A DNA stretch of 64,000 nt from Theristus sp. LFF4_11 (GCA_030248135.1 JASANC010003976.1:1-64000); one strand, 5' to 3'; shown: positions 1 through 16,295, counted from the first letter of the stretch. Notes: generated from the letters alone by a model not told the origin. Translations and numbers: made by a program.

Positions 1-1146
1 TATTGTCTCGGATCGGAATATTGGATTCTGCTGTTTGCGTCGGCTCTTTCGACCGCAGGCCTCCACTGCAGCAGTCCACATGTCTTCACGAATTCTCACC
101 CAGCTCAAATCATCATTGGTCGCAATCATGTCTAAACGGCTTTTGAATTTGTCTTTCACTGCATCATCGCCGAGTCGCTCGACGTCAATCAGCGGCGCGC
201 CCGTCGCCCTTCTCTGGGTCCGCGGGAACTGGAGATGGCACTTGGCAACGACCAGCGCATGGTCCGAGTCCACGTGGGTGCGCCAGCAACTCCTGACGTC
301 CGTGATGCACGCCCGCCATCGTCTTGCGATCAGCACATGGTCGATTTGCCGGAGTTGTCCGTTCGGTAGTCGATGCGTCGCCGTCTTACGCTTGCTGTGC
401 TGAAATGTGGTGGACGACAGCACAAAGCCATTATTTTCCGCAAAAGTCACCAAACGCTGACCGTTATCGGTCCGTTTATCGGAACGGACACCGTGCTGCG
501 CGCCGACGCTACGCTCGAGTGGTGACAGCGGCCCCACGGCTGCGTTCAGGTCACCCGCGATCAGCACCACGTCGCCCGATGACGCCAGCGTGACGGAATG
601 CGCCAGCTCTCGATAGAACGTGTCCTTGACCTCGGCATCGTGCCCCTCATGCGGCGCGTACGCGACAACGATGAACAAGCCTCGCCGTCTTCTGCTGCCG
701 GACCGCACGCCCATGTACGTGCTGAAGCGAGCGCACGCCACCCTGTCGCTGACTGGAATGATGGCCGCCAGCGACCCCTCAGCGCGCTCGCTGATCAGGA
801 AGCCAACGCCAGAGTGGTGATTTGTATTGTCATTGTTATTGAATGTTATCAATCTGTAGTTGCGTTCGCCTAGCAGGTCGGAAACCTGCTCGTATGTTGT
901 TGGCAGCCGTGTTTCGCTGACGCACGCAATGTCTATTCGATGCTCAGTTGCGTCCTCCGCAAGGGACCTCTGCTGTATGTCCGATGTGAGCGCACGGCAG
1001 TTGAACGCCGCAATTTTCAGGTGTTCGCGGGACAGGCAATGGACAGTTCCACCGCGGGGGTGCTGTTCCTGTGGGTAGCCCCCAAGGACGCCTACAGGAG
1101 GCTCTGAAGAGGGCCGTTGGGTTAGAAGTAAGCCCCGTCGGCTTCC
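1..1146 (-). mobile_element. Non-LTR retrotransposon fragment, APE-type endonuclease domain (RTE/craniofacin-like)
   Basis: On the minus strand one frame is open from a stop at 1147-1149 to the window edge (about 380 codons, no methionine near its start). It reads as an exonuclease-endonuclease-phosphatase fold: AAFNCRALTSD near the start, SETRL, a GDLNA motif (about 541-600), QIDHVLI (about 310-350) and the catalytic DSDHALVV (about 250-290). These are the conserved blocks of AP-like endonucleases of LINE elements. The spacing and the first block resemble the RTE / 'craniofacial development protein 2-like' group. The reverse transcriptase should lie beyond position 1. No internal stop is visible, so the copy may be young. 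It lies antisense just upstream of the first visible POLR3B exon, presumably in an intron of that gene. The clade assignment is inference; the endonuclase call is firm. Confidence 0.85.
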
Positions 1147-1149
1147 TCA

Positions 1150-1381
1150 CTGTCCTGCCTTCCGTTGTTGTCGTCATTTGGTGGTGAACGTTGCGCACTA
1201 TGGTTCACGTGGCGTCGCGCACCGTCACGTGGAGGAACTTGGCTCGTGTGGTTAGACGGTTGTCGCCACACTTAACAGCCGCGCCGGACGTAGTCGCTGT
1301 TGTTGTTGCTGCGTACGTCGCTCGTGTAGGCGTTCCTCGGCGGCCACTGTTGTGAACTTTTGATTTTTGGCTTTTTTGTAG
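1150..1381 (+). other. Intron remnant between the LINE fragment and the first POLR3B exon
   Basis: No exon could be supported here. The stretch contains the presumed upstream part of the retrotransposon and the pyrimidine-rich acceptor ending at 1381. Confidence 0.4.
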
Positions 1382-4363
<2,982 letters not shown>

Positions 4364-5377
4364 ACCGGCTGATTTTTGTTGTTGTTCACTTCAGAAAGAA
4401 TTTTATGATTGTGAACGTTGTTTGTTAATTGTGCTTGCGCAGTGTTGTTGAGTTTGTTTTTCATTCTGTCAGACAAATACGAGGTTATTGAGATACAGGG
4501 AGGCGCATAAGTGGTGTATCACCTTTTTACAGCTCATATCTCGCCAACCAATGCACCGATTTGGATAAAATTTTCAGCAGATCTTCCTCAAAGAATAACT
4601 TAGAGGTTGGCAAAATATTTCAGCACAATCCGATCACAAGAGGCTGTGTAACAAAGAAAATGAAACAAAGGTCTGTGAAACAAACCGCTCAAACTGGCAT
4701 CCTGTGGTGAAAATGCTGTTTCGTAAACAGAACAGGTGGCAGCTGCAATGGCACTGGGCCCAAACAAGCCCACGAGGCGCGTCGGTTGCCGTCGACATGT
4801 GCAGAAAGGAGACGTCTGTCGCAGGGTGAGCACGAGTGTGCATTGATGCTGGTGGCGATCATTTTGAAAAAGACTAACATGTTTTCTGTGTCCTTTTCCA
4901 TTAGTCTGTGTCATTTTTAGTGGTTATTTAGTTTGAAAATACGTGACTGCACGTCGGAAAACCAGAAAAAACATTTTTGGACATTTTTTCGTCACATATG
5001 GCCTCATTTGGTCGGATTGTGCTGAAATTTTGCACTGAGTTATTTGAGGACCATCTAAAAATTTTATTTAAATCGGTTCATTGGTTGGCGAGATATGAGC
5101 TGTCATAAGGTGATACACCACTCATGCGCCATTGTATATTGCTATTTCTGCCCAGTTTGTTATTAAATTTAAAAAATGTAAGCGACGATCAGATGGGATA
5201 AAAAATGGCGAAAATTTGAGTGTAGTTTACATTCTTACTGTGCGTTTTGTATCTTCACTTGTGCGTTTGTAACAACGCTGTGCTCTTGTTAGGGCACACT
5301 TTCAGTACTGAACTATTTTTGTTGTCAGTTGATTTTTAAAAAACTGAAACAATAGCAAGTTAGAGACTCGTTCAAGG
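4364..5377. other. Spacer between POLR3B and POLR1A
   Basis: About 1 kb. Two thirds is the TA-flanked MITE at 4496-5134; without it the two genes would be about 375 bp apart. No other gene is seen. No clear promoter motif was identified. Confidence 0.6.
4496..5134. mobile_element. MITE with ~140-bp terminal inverted repeats and TA target site
   Basis: The left end CAGGGAGGCGCATAAGTGG and the right end (reverse complement CAATGGCGCATGAGTGG) pair over roughly 140 bp, including TCATATCTCGCCAACCAATG in both arms. TA flanks both ends. There is no recognisable transposase in the roughly 360-bp core. The element accounts for most of the spacer between POLR3B and POLR1A. Confidence 0.8.
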
Positions 5378-8300
5378 ATGGGTTTGGGTGGCGTGCGTCG
5401 TGCGCAGATGCCACAACGGCCGAGTAGCCAAGTGTACTCAGCATTGCAACCGTCTTCTCTGCTGTTCGTAACATACACGTGCGTCTTCCCTGCAGTCTTG
5501 AAGTTCTTTCAAAAACTAACCTGAAATTCGCCAATGAATTGTGATTTGTGATCTGTTGTTTTTGCAGACGTCAGGAGCTGCTGAACTTGTCTGTGCTGGC
5601 AGTGACACAGCCGCGCTGTTTCGATGAGCTCGGACACCCGATGAAGGGCGGCCTGTATGACGTCACCATGGGACCGAGCCATGACACGGAACTGTGCAAC
5701 ACGTGCGGGCAGACCGGATATATGTGTCCCGGGCACATGGGACATGTGGAACTGCCGCTGCCAACGTTCAACCCACTGTTCTTCCAATTGACACAAATGG
5801 TAAACGGAGTTTACACATTTCTTGAACAATAAAATACAATGATGAATTGGCTTAAACTGATCAGCTTGTTCGTGGTTCGTGTGTGTTCTGTCACCGCTTG
5901 TTTGCTGGTGTTGGGAGTCCATCAGCGGTGTTGGTGTTGGCACAACTGCGTGCACTGGAGCGAGGCCAGCTGACTGCTGTCGATCAAATTGGCACTGCAA
6001 TGCGCAACTGGGCACAGGACGACATGAATTCATTCAAGGTACGCTAGCAGCTTTGCTAAAGTTCTACTCTCAAGGCAGCTCTGATTTAAAAACAGTCACA
6101 AACAAGCGCAGCCGCACATACATGACCTGATGGCATGTCATTGGCTTGCAATTTTCAAGTGAAGTGGCCGTTTGTTTCAGACAGAACTGAGCGAGCTTAC
6201 CAGTGACGACGGCAGTGTTGACGCATTGATTGAACGCTTGACTGGCACAGCGCTCGATCGTGCTGTGTCACCGAACTGGACACGCAACACGCTCGTCAAA
6301 CGAACGCAACTCGTCTTGAACTACGAGCGGCAGTTTCTGTTTCGCCGCGTCGGCAAGTGCCCGTTCTGCGGTCGTAAGATGCCGCAGACACGCCAGGACT
6401 ACAATCTCACCATTAGACTCGATTTCACGTCGAAAAGCACCGCCGGTAAGTGCGGTAATGAACTTGAGCTCTCGGTACTTTGGTGCCAGAGATGAAAAAC
6501 ATAAAAAACACTCCAAAATACCGTTTTTATCGTCCATCCGTGTTTGGTGCTGAATAATTGGCTGAATTCAACATTTTCTAGACTGCGCAGGATCCCGTTC
6601 CCTGAAACGTGAGTCAACTGCCAGCCAACCGATGGACGTTGACCTTGACGTGGGCCAGGTCGATGACGCAAACGCTCAGCAGCCGCCGACGTCATCCTTG
6701 TCGTCACGGCAGAGAACTGCAGAGATTCGGCGCCAAATCAAACGAGAAAATGAAGACGAACTTGATGAAAAAACGACCGCATCCATTGAGCAAGATTCAC
6801 AGGGTAACCTTACAAAAATAAAACAATTAAAATAATAAAATTGGCGCTTCTCCCTGAGCACTCTGCAAATGCGGTATCGTTCGGCCGTTGAGCGACCAAC
6901 AATGCAACGTTGATTTGTGTTTACGAACGATTTCAACCATTTATTTTCTGTCTTGCACTTGTTCAGTAATAGACACACAACTGAGCGACGTGCTCTCTGG
7001 TAAACTGGAGCAGATCGCGTGGCGGGCCGTTGAGACACGTGACCACGTGCGACTCGTCTGGCAGCACGATGGGCCTGAGTTTCTCGCGAAGTTCTACCCA
7101 ATGTTCGCAGCGGCCGTGAGTGGCCAACACGTACATGCAATGACGCAGCACAGTTTGAATGCAAGGCAACGATGTGCGTTTGCGGCGCAGGCAGCGCACA
7201 GCGACGTGCCCGAGTGCTCTCCAGCGAGCAGTGGCGTGCAGGCTGCGAGTTCATCACCGGTGGACATTCTGTTCCTGGACGTGCTCCCAGTGATGCCACC
7301 AAAGTTCCGTCCGCCACGTCGCCTCAAGGGCCAGCTGTTTGAGCACGGACAGACGTCGCATTTACGCAAAGTGCTTGAGGAGGCGGACACTGTGCGCGCC
7401 GTGGTCATGCTGCTCAGTGAGCGCACGCCGTCGCCGCAGTTGCAGGTGCGTACTACGACGGCGCAGTGTCGCTCGTGCACGGGCAATCACCGTTGGCCTG
7501 CGCTCGCGCTCCACATGAATCGCGAAATGTTCTACACGGCCATTTGTATTATGCATCTTGAACACTTGTATCGACTGTAGTTTTGCCATACTTCATTGTG
7601 AACATCAGCGACATCTCAGTGTTTCTCGTGTTCTTGTCGTGAAGAACGTGATTCTCTTCTTCAGAGTTTCATCGACCGTCGTATTCCCGGTTCGATGAGT
7701 CTTCCAATGAAGATGCACATGGCTTACAACAATCTACAATTTCGTGTTAACATGGTCTTTGACAGTTCGCTCGACAGAACACAGAAAGAGCAGACACCTG
7801 GACTCAGACAAATTCTGGAGAAAAAAGAAGGTTGGTCAGTTTGGTTGCTTTGTTTCACGGCGGCACTGTTGACGCTTTGAGTTGCATGAACAAGAGACAA
7901 GAAGAAGAGCGCTGCGTTTTGGTTTCATGGCATTTTTTGTGACGTTTCTTTTTCTTGTTTGCAACTTTTACAATTTCAGGACTTTTGCGAAAAAACATGA
8001 TGGGCAAACGTGTGAACTTTGCGTGTCGCTCTGTGATCACACCGGACCCGTACATTGCAGTGGACGAAGTGAGTGCACAGACGATTTGTGAATGAGCAGT
8101 TGAAAACAACGTGCACTGCACCATCGCAACGTCACTCGCTGGCCAGGTCGGTGTGCCGGACGTGTTTGCGAAGACGCTCACCGTGACCGAGTACGTCAAC
8201 GATCGCAACGTGCCTCGCATCAGGCAACTCGTGCAGAACGGCCCCGACACCTGGCCTGGCGCCAACTACCAGCTGACCGAGAAGAGCGTCTGCAAGTTCC

Positions 8301-11300
8301 TGCCAGCCGGCAACGATGGCGCCAACCGAGCGAGGCTCGCGTACGCACGGCGACTGCGCCCGCCACACAGCGCCATGCTAAAGAAGACTGCGGCGGTGCG
8401 TTGTGGTTGTTGCGCGGTTGCTCGCGCGTGCCGTTGTCTGTCGGTTCAGTGACACAGAGTTTGTTTGCTTCTCAAAACACGCTGCTCCGGCCTGCTAGTT
8501 AGCTGAATGTTTTGTGCGTCGACACTGCTGGTGCAAAGTGCATGCAGGTGCTGCGTCATTTGGACAGCAGCGACTCGCTGATGATGAACCGACAGCCGAC
8601 ACTGCACAAGCCGTCGATCATGGCTCATCGAGTGCGTGTGCTGACGGGACAGAAGGCGTTGCGACTCAACTATGCGCCGTGCAAGGCCTACAACGCTGAC
8701 TTTGACGGCGACGAAATGAACGGCCACTTGGTGCAGGATGCGCTCGCACGTGCTGAAGTCGCTGAACTGGGTTGGTCGCTTGCTTCATTGTGCGCTGTTC
8801 GTTGGACTGCTGCTTGGCGTGTGTGTGTTAGTGTGAATGCGACTGTTGCATGGTGCACTGATAACTTTGCCCACACATGCTACTCGCGAGTACAGAATAC
8901 TCATCGTGTGCACATGTTGAAGACGACCACCACAGCTGCATGGCACGTTCACTTTCAGTGTCGGCACGAGCGAACTATCTTGTACCGAAGGACGGCACGC
9001 CCATCCTGGGACTCATCCAGGATCACGTGATCTCGGGCGTGCTGTTGTCGGTGCGCGGGCGCTTCTTTGAGCGTGCGGACTACAGCCGTCTGGTGATGTC
9101 TGCGTTTGGCCTCGTCCATCGGCGCATCCGCTCGTTGCCGCCAACGGTCGTCAGACCGAAACTGCTCTGGACTGGCAAACAGGCACGTTCGTGTTTTCAT
9201 GTTCCACGAAAACCAAACAAAAAACGAAAACACTGGCACTTTCACAGTTTTTTTGAAAAAAGCAAACAAACAAATTGCTGCTATTGATGAAAATATGCTG
9301 TGTCATGTGAATTCAGGTGATATCAAGCGTCATCATCAATTGCCTGCCTGAAGGCATCCCGCCGGTGTGCCTGACTGGCAAGGCAAAGACAGGTGTTGCC
9401 AACTGGCAGGTCATCGGTCACAACGTGCCACATTTCAACATGTCCGAGAGCGAAATTATCATTCGGTATTAGTACCAAATTTATGTTTCTACCTGCTGAA
9501 TAGCACTGTGTTCTGTGGGCTTTTATGACTTTAAAAAACGTGTGAGTGAGTGCAGACAAGGCGAGCTGCTGTGTGGCGTGCTGGACAAAGCTCAGTTTGG
9601 CGCGACCCCATACGGCCTGATCCACTGCTGCTACGAACTTTACGGACCGAAAGTGGCGTGCGACATGCTGAGTGCATTCTCGCGGCTGTTCACCAGTTAT
9701 TTACAGGTTAGATTGCACTGGCAGACAACCGACTTTGAATGCACTTGTGCTCTGATGTTGCTGCCAGGTCCTATTTGGTCTTGCAATGAAGGAAACCAGC
9801 GTGTCTCAGTGACATTGTCGTTTCTCAGTGTCGTTTCATTGTTTCTTCACATTTAGCTACATGGGTTCACACTTGGCGTTGCGGACATTTTGGTTGGTGC
9901 CGAAGCAGACAGACAACGGCGGCACACCATAAAGAAGCTGCGTCGTTGTGGGCCAGACGTCATCAGAAAGTACGACTTGGTTTCAACTTGCTCAAAACTG
10001 AGCATACTCCAACTTTAGTGATACCCGTGTGACAGTGTCGTGTAGCGTTGACGCGGCAGATGGACTGCTGATTGTGCCGCTGTTGCAGAACGTTCAGTCT
10101 GTCGAGCGACGTGTCCGTCGCAGGTCTCGAGGCAGCGTGTCGTCGTGCGTACCTCAGTCGCAGCGGCACAACGGACGATGTGAAACAGCTCGACTTCAAC
10201 ATGAAACAAGCGACCGACGTTTTCAACGACAAAATCAATAAGTTCGTTGTCTGTCTTATATCAGATGAGTTCTGTAGTGGATAGGGGTGGTAAAAAAACG
10301 GTTTTTTTTCAAATCCATGTATATAAAACGGTTTTTTTATACCGCGTCCGGTTCTTTATACCCGGTTTTTTTACCGACCCAGTATCTGAAGAATCCTGTG
10401 ATTGCGACAATTTCTGGTACTCTGATTTTACGCAAACCGCTGAATAATGAGTCAAAGACCACAATTCTAGCCAGAAACTGTATGTGTTTCGATGGAAACG
10501 TATTCCAATCTTGATTTTATTTGAATCGGTGGCGCTTAGAGAGAATGCAGCACCAGAAAAATTATCAGATGCGAGTTTAAAACAAAAAAACTAACGCAAG
10601 ACAGATTGACATGTGCAACAGCAAGGAATGTGATACATGCAAGATGCAAATCAATTGAACTGACACGATCGAGAGATATGTAACTGCACAACAATTTCAC
10701 CGCGTTTCTAAACACAGAAGATCACCGAAAGATAAAAATAATCACGAACCCGCACAGACGAAAGAAGTGAACCAAGAACAAAATTGAAAGAGCAAAAAAA
10801 TCAGATGGAGATTCGGGTCACTATCACCAGTAGCGTACAACAGCACGACGACATCACTAACAAAACTTTGAGCAATTTCCGAGTTCAAAGACACATAATT
10901 TCAAGAAATTTGACTGAATAAATATTGCGGCATTTCTCGTTTATTGTTGAAAATTTAACCGAATTCTGAAAAATAACCAAATCTTTGCTGTATTAGTTTC
11001 TTCACATTGTCAACAAAAGAACGAGCAGAAAAAGCGCAAGCGGCAGATTTAAAGCTGAAAAAGCGTGAAGCTGTTAAACTACGAAACGGGAAACACAACA
11101 TTGCCATGTAGACCAAACTTGAACAGATAAACAAAGAACAAAGCTGGAAAATAAAGCGAACGCCGACCAGAGCCAGCCCATTGGCGGTCGACCGAGATGG
11201 GACATGGAAGGAGAGGCACGGGTCTCAGGGTGCTTTATTTATACCAAGAGCGTGAATTGTGTTCTCCAGAACATCAAGTTATGAAGTGGCGAAAATGAAA

Positions 11301-14300
11301 AATTGAAATCGATGTCCGGAATACAGTGCATTTTGAGTGATTTCAAAAATTGAAATTTGGGTCCTTCGGCGGTATAAAAAACCGGAAAAAACCAAAATTT
11401 ACGCGGTAAAATATCGGTAAGATATTTTGGCCCTTTTTTGGCGCTGGTTTAAAAAACCGTTTCTTATACCGTTTTTTATACCGAAAAAAAACGTTTTTTA
11501 TACCGACCCACCCCTAGTAGTGGATGTGGAATAATCGTGCTTTAAGACAGACTCCAATTGTGACAGGTGCATAATACCGGAGGGTTTGATCGCCAAGTTT
11601 CCACAAAACGGTTTGCAATTGATGATTCAGTCCGGTGCAAAAGGCACAATGGTGAACAGCATGCAGATCAGCTGTCTACTTGGACAAATTGAGCTTGAAG
11701 GTATGTTGTTGTAGGAAAATTAGCTTTGAGTTCAAAAAAGTCATTTATTTGACTCACCGCTCACATTTTCCAAACAATCACTGTCGTGCATTAGCTGTGC
11801 TGACTGGTGCATTTCGACAGATAAGGGGGTGGGGGGGGGTTTTGGGGGAGGGGGGGGGGAAAGTCTTGTGGATGGGGGGGGTGGTGGGGGGGGGGGGGTG
11901 TGGGTGGGGGGGGGGGTTGGGGGGGGTGGGGGGGGGGGGTGGGGGGTATTTTGAGTTTCGGAACGCAGTCTGCAGTCGAACATAGGCAATCAGCTGATTG
12001 GCTATTTTTTAATTGGGCTCACCGATTGGGTCAGCTAGCTCGATGCATCGTGCACCCAATCAGCATGTCAGATTCAAAGACCAGGAACAGAGAGCGTCGG
12101 TCTTGATGGTGCTTCCATTTGTGGTCAGGCTGTCGCCCCCCACTGACAGCAGCCGGCCGTTCACTGCCTTCGTTTGCGCCTTTCGATCCGAGCCCACGAG
12201 CTGGCGGCTTTGTGGACCAACGGTTTTTGACGGGCATCAAGCCGCAAGAGCTCTTCTTTCACACCATGGCTGGGCGAGAGGTGGTCATTCAGTTTTTTTT
12301 GTTTTGTTCCCATTTGCATCGGTTGTGTTTGTGTTTGATGTTGGTTTGCATAAACAGGGTCTGATCGATACGGCCGTGAAGACGAGTCGCAGTGGTTATC
12401 TGCAGCGTTGTGTCATCAAGCACTTGGAGGCACTCTCCGTCAACTACGACCTGACTGTCAGAGACTGCGACAACAGTGTTGTCCAGGTGACGTGTTTGTT
12501 TGCCTCATCGCTCATCGAATCCGCCTATTGTTCTGTATTTCACTCTGTAGATGCCTAGATTTTTGCGCATCGTTTTTTCCAAAACTACGTTTCCCCGTGC
12601 AATCCCGAAAGCAAACTGGCCGGCTTCACGTTGTTCAGTTTCGCTACGGCGAGGACGGTCTGGACGTGGCGCGTGCGCAGTTCCTCTTGCCATCAGCGTT
12701 CGCGTTTCTGCATGAGAATCGAGTGGCCGCACGAATGATCAGTGGCAAGGTCGCCGTTGACGAAAACTGGAAACGCCTCATGAAGCGCGCTGAAAAATAT
12801 TACAAACAGGTTTGCTGGCTGACTGCTGCAATACTACAATCTAATCAGGTGAACTGGAACGTCGTGTTTGATTTCGAAGGTTCTTGAATATCGCGCGCGT
12901 CACGTGAACGTGCCGAGAAGCGAGCGGCAGTCTGCGTTCCTTGGCTGGCTGAAAACCGACGGCAAACAGCACAGCAGCAATCGAGAACAGGCGTGCAGCG
13001 CGTGGTTCGACATGGTGGCTCAGGTTGGCCGGTTTCGCTGGCTGTGACGTGCATGGCACGGTTGTGTGCTTGTGCAGGCACGCGGCGAGTATGCAGCGGT
13101 GGCGCCAGCGCCCGTGCAGCACACGTGCAACATGCCGGAGGCACTGCTCGACAGCATCAGCACGTTCATCAGCACACTGCCGCACGACGCGCGCCAGCGC
13201 AAACACGCGCGCAACTTGCTCTACTGGAGAGGTGCGTTCGCGGTGGACACGCCGACACACGTTGACGCACCGTTACTACACCATCGGCTGCATTTCGTTG
13301 GGGAAGTTCTGGTGTGAAAACCGAGCACTCGGTAAAAACTGATAGCGTCGCACAGTCACAAGCAAACTCATGAACGCACAATCACAGCAGCGCTTGCACG
13401 TGTGTGTTTGTGCATGTTCGGTCACTGTGTGCACGTGCACAGTGTTCAGAGCAGGACAACATGGACACAGTGCTGCAGGTGTACGTGCGTGCACTGAGCC
13501 AGGCGAGAACGTGGGACTGGCAGCAGCGCAGTCTGTCGGCGAGCCGTCCACACAGATGACCTTGAACACTTTCCATTTTGCCGGTCGTGGTGAAATGAAC
13601 GTCACACTCGGCATTCCACGGCTCCGCGAGATTTTGATGACCGCTGCAAAAAAGTTGAGCACACCGAATGCTCAGGTGCCCGTGCTGCCACATGTCACGC
13701 GGTTCGTCACTCACGATTCTCGGCAGTTCTGCTGACACTTCAATCTCCAGTGATTTGTTATTCTGCTGTTTTTAGTGAACAGGCGCAACAGCTGTGCTAT
13801 CAACTGGACAAAATTCTGTTGAAATCAGTGCTCGAGAAATTCACGTTGACCGAAACACTGACCGTCACAAAATAGTGAGTCACTCGCTGGTGTTCGTTTT
13901 CGCGCAATCTTCGATGAGTGTGGCATTTTACATTTCCATTGCTCGCACAACGTTCTGCCGACCACTTTGAATGACAGTGAGCGCTATCGTGAGTACAAAG
14001 TGCGTGTGCAGCTGAGTCGCAAGGAGTCTCGCGAGGCACACTGTCAACACGTGCAGCGCCGCCACATTCTCGCGCACATTGAACGCTCGTTCGTCAAACG
14101 TCTGTGCATGGTGCGTTGTTTGCATCGTTGCACCTTGCAAGCACATGTCTGTTGTGGTGCACAAGTAGTCACTGGCAAGCAGGTGCTGCAACGTGCTCAA
14201 GAAGAGCTGCAACAGCAACGCCACCTCCACCATCAACGTGTGCTGCGCACGGTGCAACAATTGAACTTGCACAACGACAACCCGCCGGCTGCCGGCACTG

Positions 14301-16033
14301 GTGAACGCGACGCGGCACCCGGCAGCTCCGATGAAGAGGTCAGCCTGCCTGGACGCTGCCTTGCTTGCGCCAGAACAACTCGCTTGTTGCCCGTGTAAGT
14401 TGCTGCTGAAACATTCTGGTGATTGTGTGTGAATGCAGGGCGACGGCGACGAATTGGGTGCATCATCGGCACGTCGCTCACAACGGCACGCGGACGACGC
14501 TGTGGAGTACGAGGGAGAGGAGGAGGAAAGGCAGACCGCTGCCGAGGGAGACACGCACGCAATGGTGACCTTCAGCAAGCACTGTGCTCATGTGATCGCT
14601 GCTCTGCTTGCAACTCTTGCAGCTGCTCGTGTTCACTCATGTCGCCGTCACAACAGTCGCCATTCTGTATCTCAATGCACAACTGCACATACTCCCTTTT
14701 GCACATTATTTATGCAAACTCCAAATTTTGCCGTTTTCCAGGACGAATATTTGTACGACTCTGAAGCAGAGGACGCTGCAGTTGATGAGGCCGAGGATGA
14801 CGTGGCGAGTGTGAGTTCACTGGCAGGTCGCAGCAGCGCGCAGCGTCCAGGCAGCGCAACACAAATGGACATGGGCCGGGTGCAGAGTGTGCTGCGACAG
14901 TCGGCACTGTGCACTGCGTACGAATACGACGCACTGCAACACCGATGGGCCGTGATCACGTTGCAGGTTCAGCAGGCCCACTGAAATGCTCTGCTCACTG
15001 AACTGAACGTCCACAAACAGCTTGTACATGATGTGCCTCTGTTTCAGTTGCCGGTTCGCAAAAGCAAACTGGATGTCGCCACGATCATTCGTGCCGAGTT
15101 GACCAGTTTCGTGGTGCAACAAGTGGCCGGTGTTGAGAGATGTCTCCTGCGTACTGCTGACGATGGACGTTTGTTCGTGCAGACGTCTGGCATCAATCTG
15201 CAGCAATTCTGCAAGCACAGCGACTTGCTACAGGTGCGCGATTGTTTTGCAACAGAGGCGATGGACGGTGTGTGATTGTCAACAATTTGCGATAGATGGA
15301 ACCAATGAAAGTGGACTCAGTTCAATTGTGTGCAACTGATACCTTGACATCAAAGTGCCTGTGTGCGAATTTGTTGTGTGACACAATTTTCAGTTGGACA
15401 AAGTTTCAACGAACGACATCCACCGAGTGTCCGAGATGTACGGCATCGAGGCAGCGTCCCGTGCGCTCATCAACGAAGTGCGTGGCGTCTTCGGCGCCTA
15501 TGGCATCCAAGTGGACCCGAGACATCTCTCGCTCATTGCTGACTACATGACGTTCACTGGTCGTTGTTCTCTGTTCTCTTTCATAGTGTTGCTGATGTTT
15601 CGGCAGTAATCAAACGTTGTTCTAGTAGGTTGCAGGCGTCTACAGCCCGTTCAATCGGTCGTACATGGCGAGCTGCCCGTCTGTGTTGCAGCAGATGAGT
15701 TTCGAGACAACCACCAAGTTCATGCGCGATGCGTTGACTTCCGGTTGGGGTGGTGCTGTTGACAGTCTCAGACTTCACGTTTTTTCTTGTCTTACTTTTT
15801 GGTGCATCGGTTTGCGTAACATGTCAATCATTACTGTCGCAGGTATCGCAGACCCGCTAGCAAGCCCGTCAGCAGGTCTGGTGTTGGGCACGTTGTGTCA
15901 CGGCGGTACTGGTTGTTTCGACCTGGTGATGCCGTGGAAAACGGTCTTGAACGATGACAAATGCAAACCACAACAACCCCGGTGCATGCGCAGACACCGC
16001 AGACGCACTGCGCGCAAATCAAATGCTCATTAG
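5378..16033 (+). CDS. POLR1A: DNA-directed RNA polymerase I largest subunit (RPA1/RPA190)
   Basis: Exons: 5378-5467 (start ATG 5378 or 5408, uncertain), 5575-5799, 5865-6038, 6181-6445, 6582-6803, 6967-7445, 7665-7830, 7980-8068, 8147-8395, 8548-8770, 8959-9182, 9317-9465, 9556-9706, 9857-9969, 10089-10241, 11567-11700, 12129-12280, 12358-12486, 12639-12809, 12880-13023, 13078-13231, 13479-13701 (acceptor could be 13454), 13776-13874, 13978-14110, 14183-14338, 14439-14564, 14742-14966, 15048-15233, 15394-15559, 15636-15743, 15843-16033. From exon 2 on this gives 1792 codons plus stop with every phase matching. Landmarks: N-terminal zinc clamp [23 protein letters not shown], second zinc pair [20 protein letters not shown], the catalytic magnesium loop [29 protein letters not shown] (funnel), trigger-loop region [25 protein letters not shown], an acidic low-complexity insert (exons 14439-14966) typical of Pol I, and the end [15 protein letters not shown]...GGTGCFDL. 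It transcribes rRNA in the nucleolus. Confidence 0.97.
10282..11516. mobile_element. Non-autonomous hAT element in a POLR1A intron
   Basis: Starts TAGGGGTGG and ends CCACCCCTA, with repeated ACGGTTTTTTTATACC-type motifs in both arms. It is flanked by a perfect 8-bp duplication GTAGTGGA at 10274-10281 and 11517-11524. hAT elements make 8-bp target duplications and often have (C/T)AGGGGTGG-type ends. No transposase frame is visible in the 1235 bp. It lies wholly within the intron 10242-11566, so splicing of POLR1A is probably unaffected. Confidence 0.88.
11822..11948 (+). repeat. G-rich homopolymer tract in a POLR1A intron
   Basis: About 125 bases that are overwhelmingly G on the plus (transcribed RNA) strand, with occasional T or A, in the intron 11701-12128. 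Many runs of three or more G make it a strong G-quadruplex candidate. The exact length may be affected by assembly error in homopolymers. Confidence 0.85.
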
Positions 16034-16295
16034 ACAGCATAGACGCTGTCAAGCAAGCTTGCATTGAATTGCTAAAGAAAGAAGTTTCATTGTTGATTGA
16101 TTGTTGTTGTTGTTGGTTGAATTATCTTAGTATTATAGATGTTTACATTGTTGTTGTTATCCGTTGGTCGCGCTGTTGACGAGAAAGAAACACGTGCATT
16201 TTGTTTATTGTGCGTTTATTTAGCTTGCAACTATGATCGCAGCATCACAAGCTTTCGCTGATCACCAATCTAGCAATCGCCAGTGCATGATTCGC
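16034..16295. other. Convergent intergenic region POLR1A / protease
   Basis: About 260 bp between two stop codons facing each other. It holds the 3' UTRs and a short TTG-rich stretch near 16085-16165. No gene seen. Confidence 0.5.

Noticed and set aside
6676..7317. 213-codon minus-strand frame
   Set aside because: It lies entirely opposite POLR1A exons and matches no family; it is a shadow frame of GC-rich coding sequence.
11741..11989. Proline-rich minus-strand protein
   Set aside because: It is the translation of the poly-G tract and has no other support.
13928..14578. 216-codon minus-strand frame
   Set aside because: Antisense shadow of POLR1A exons 13978-14564.
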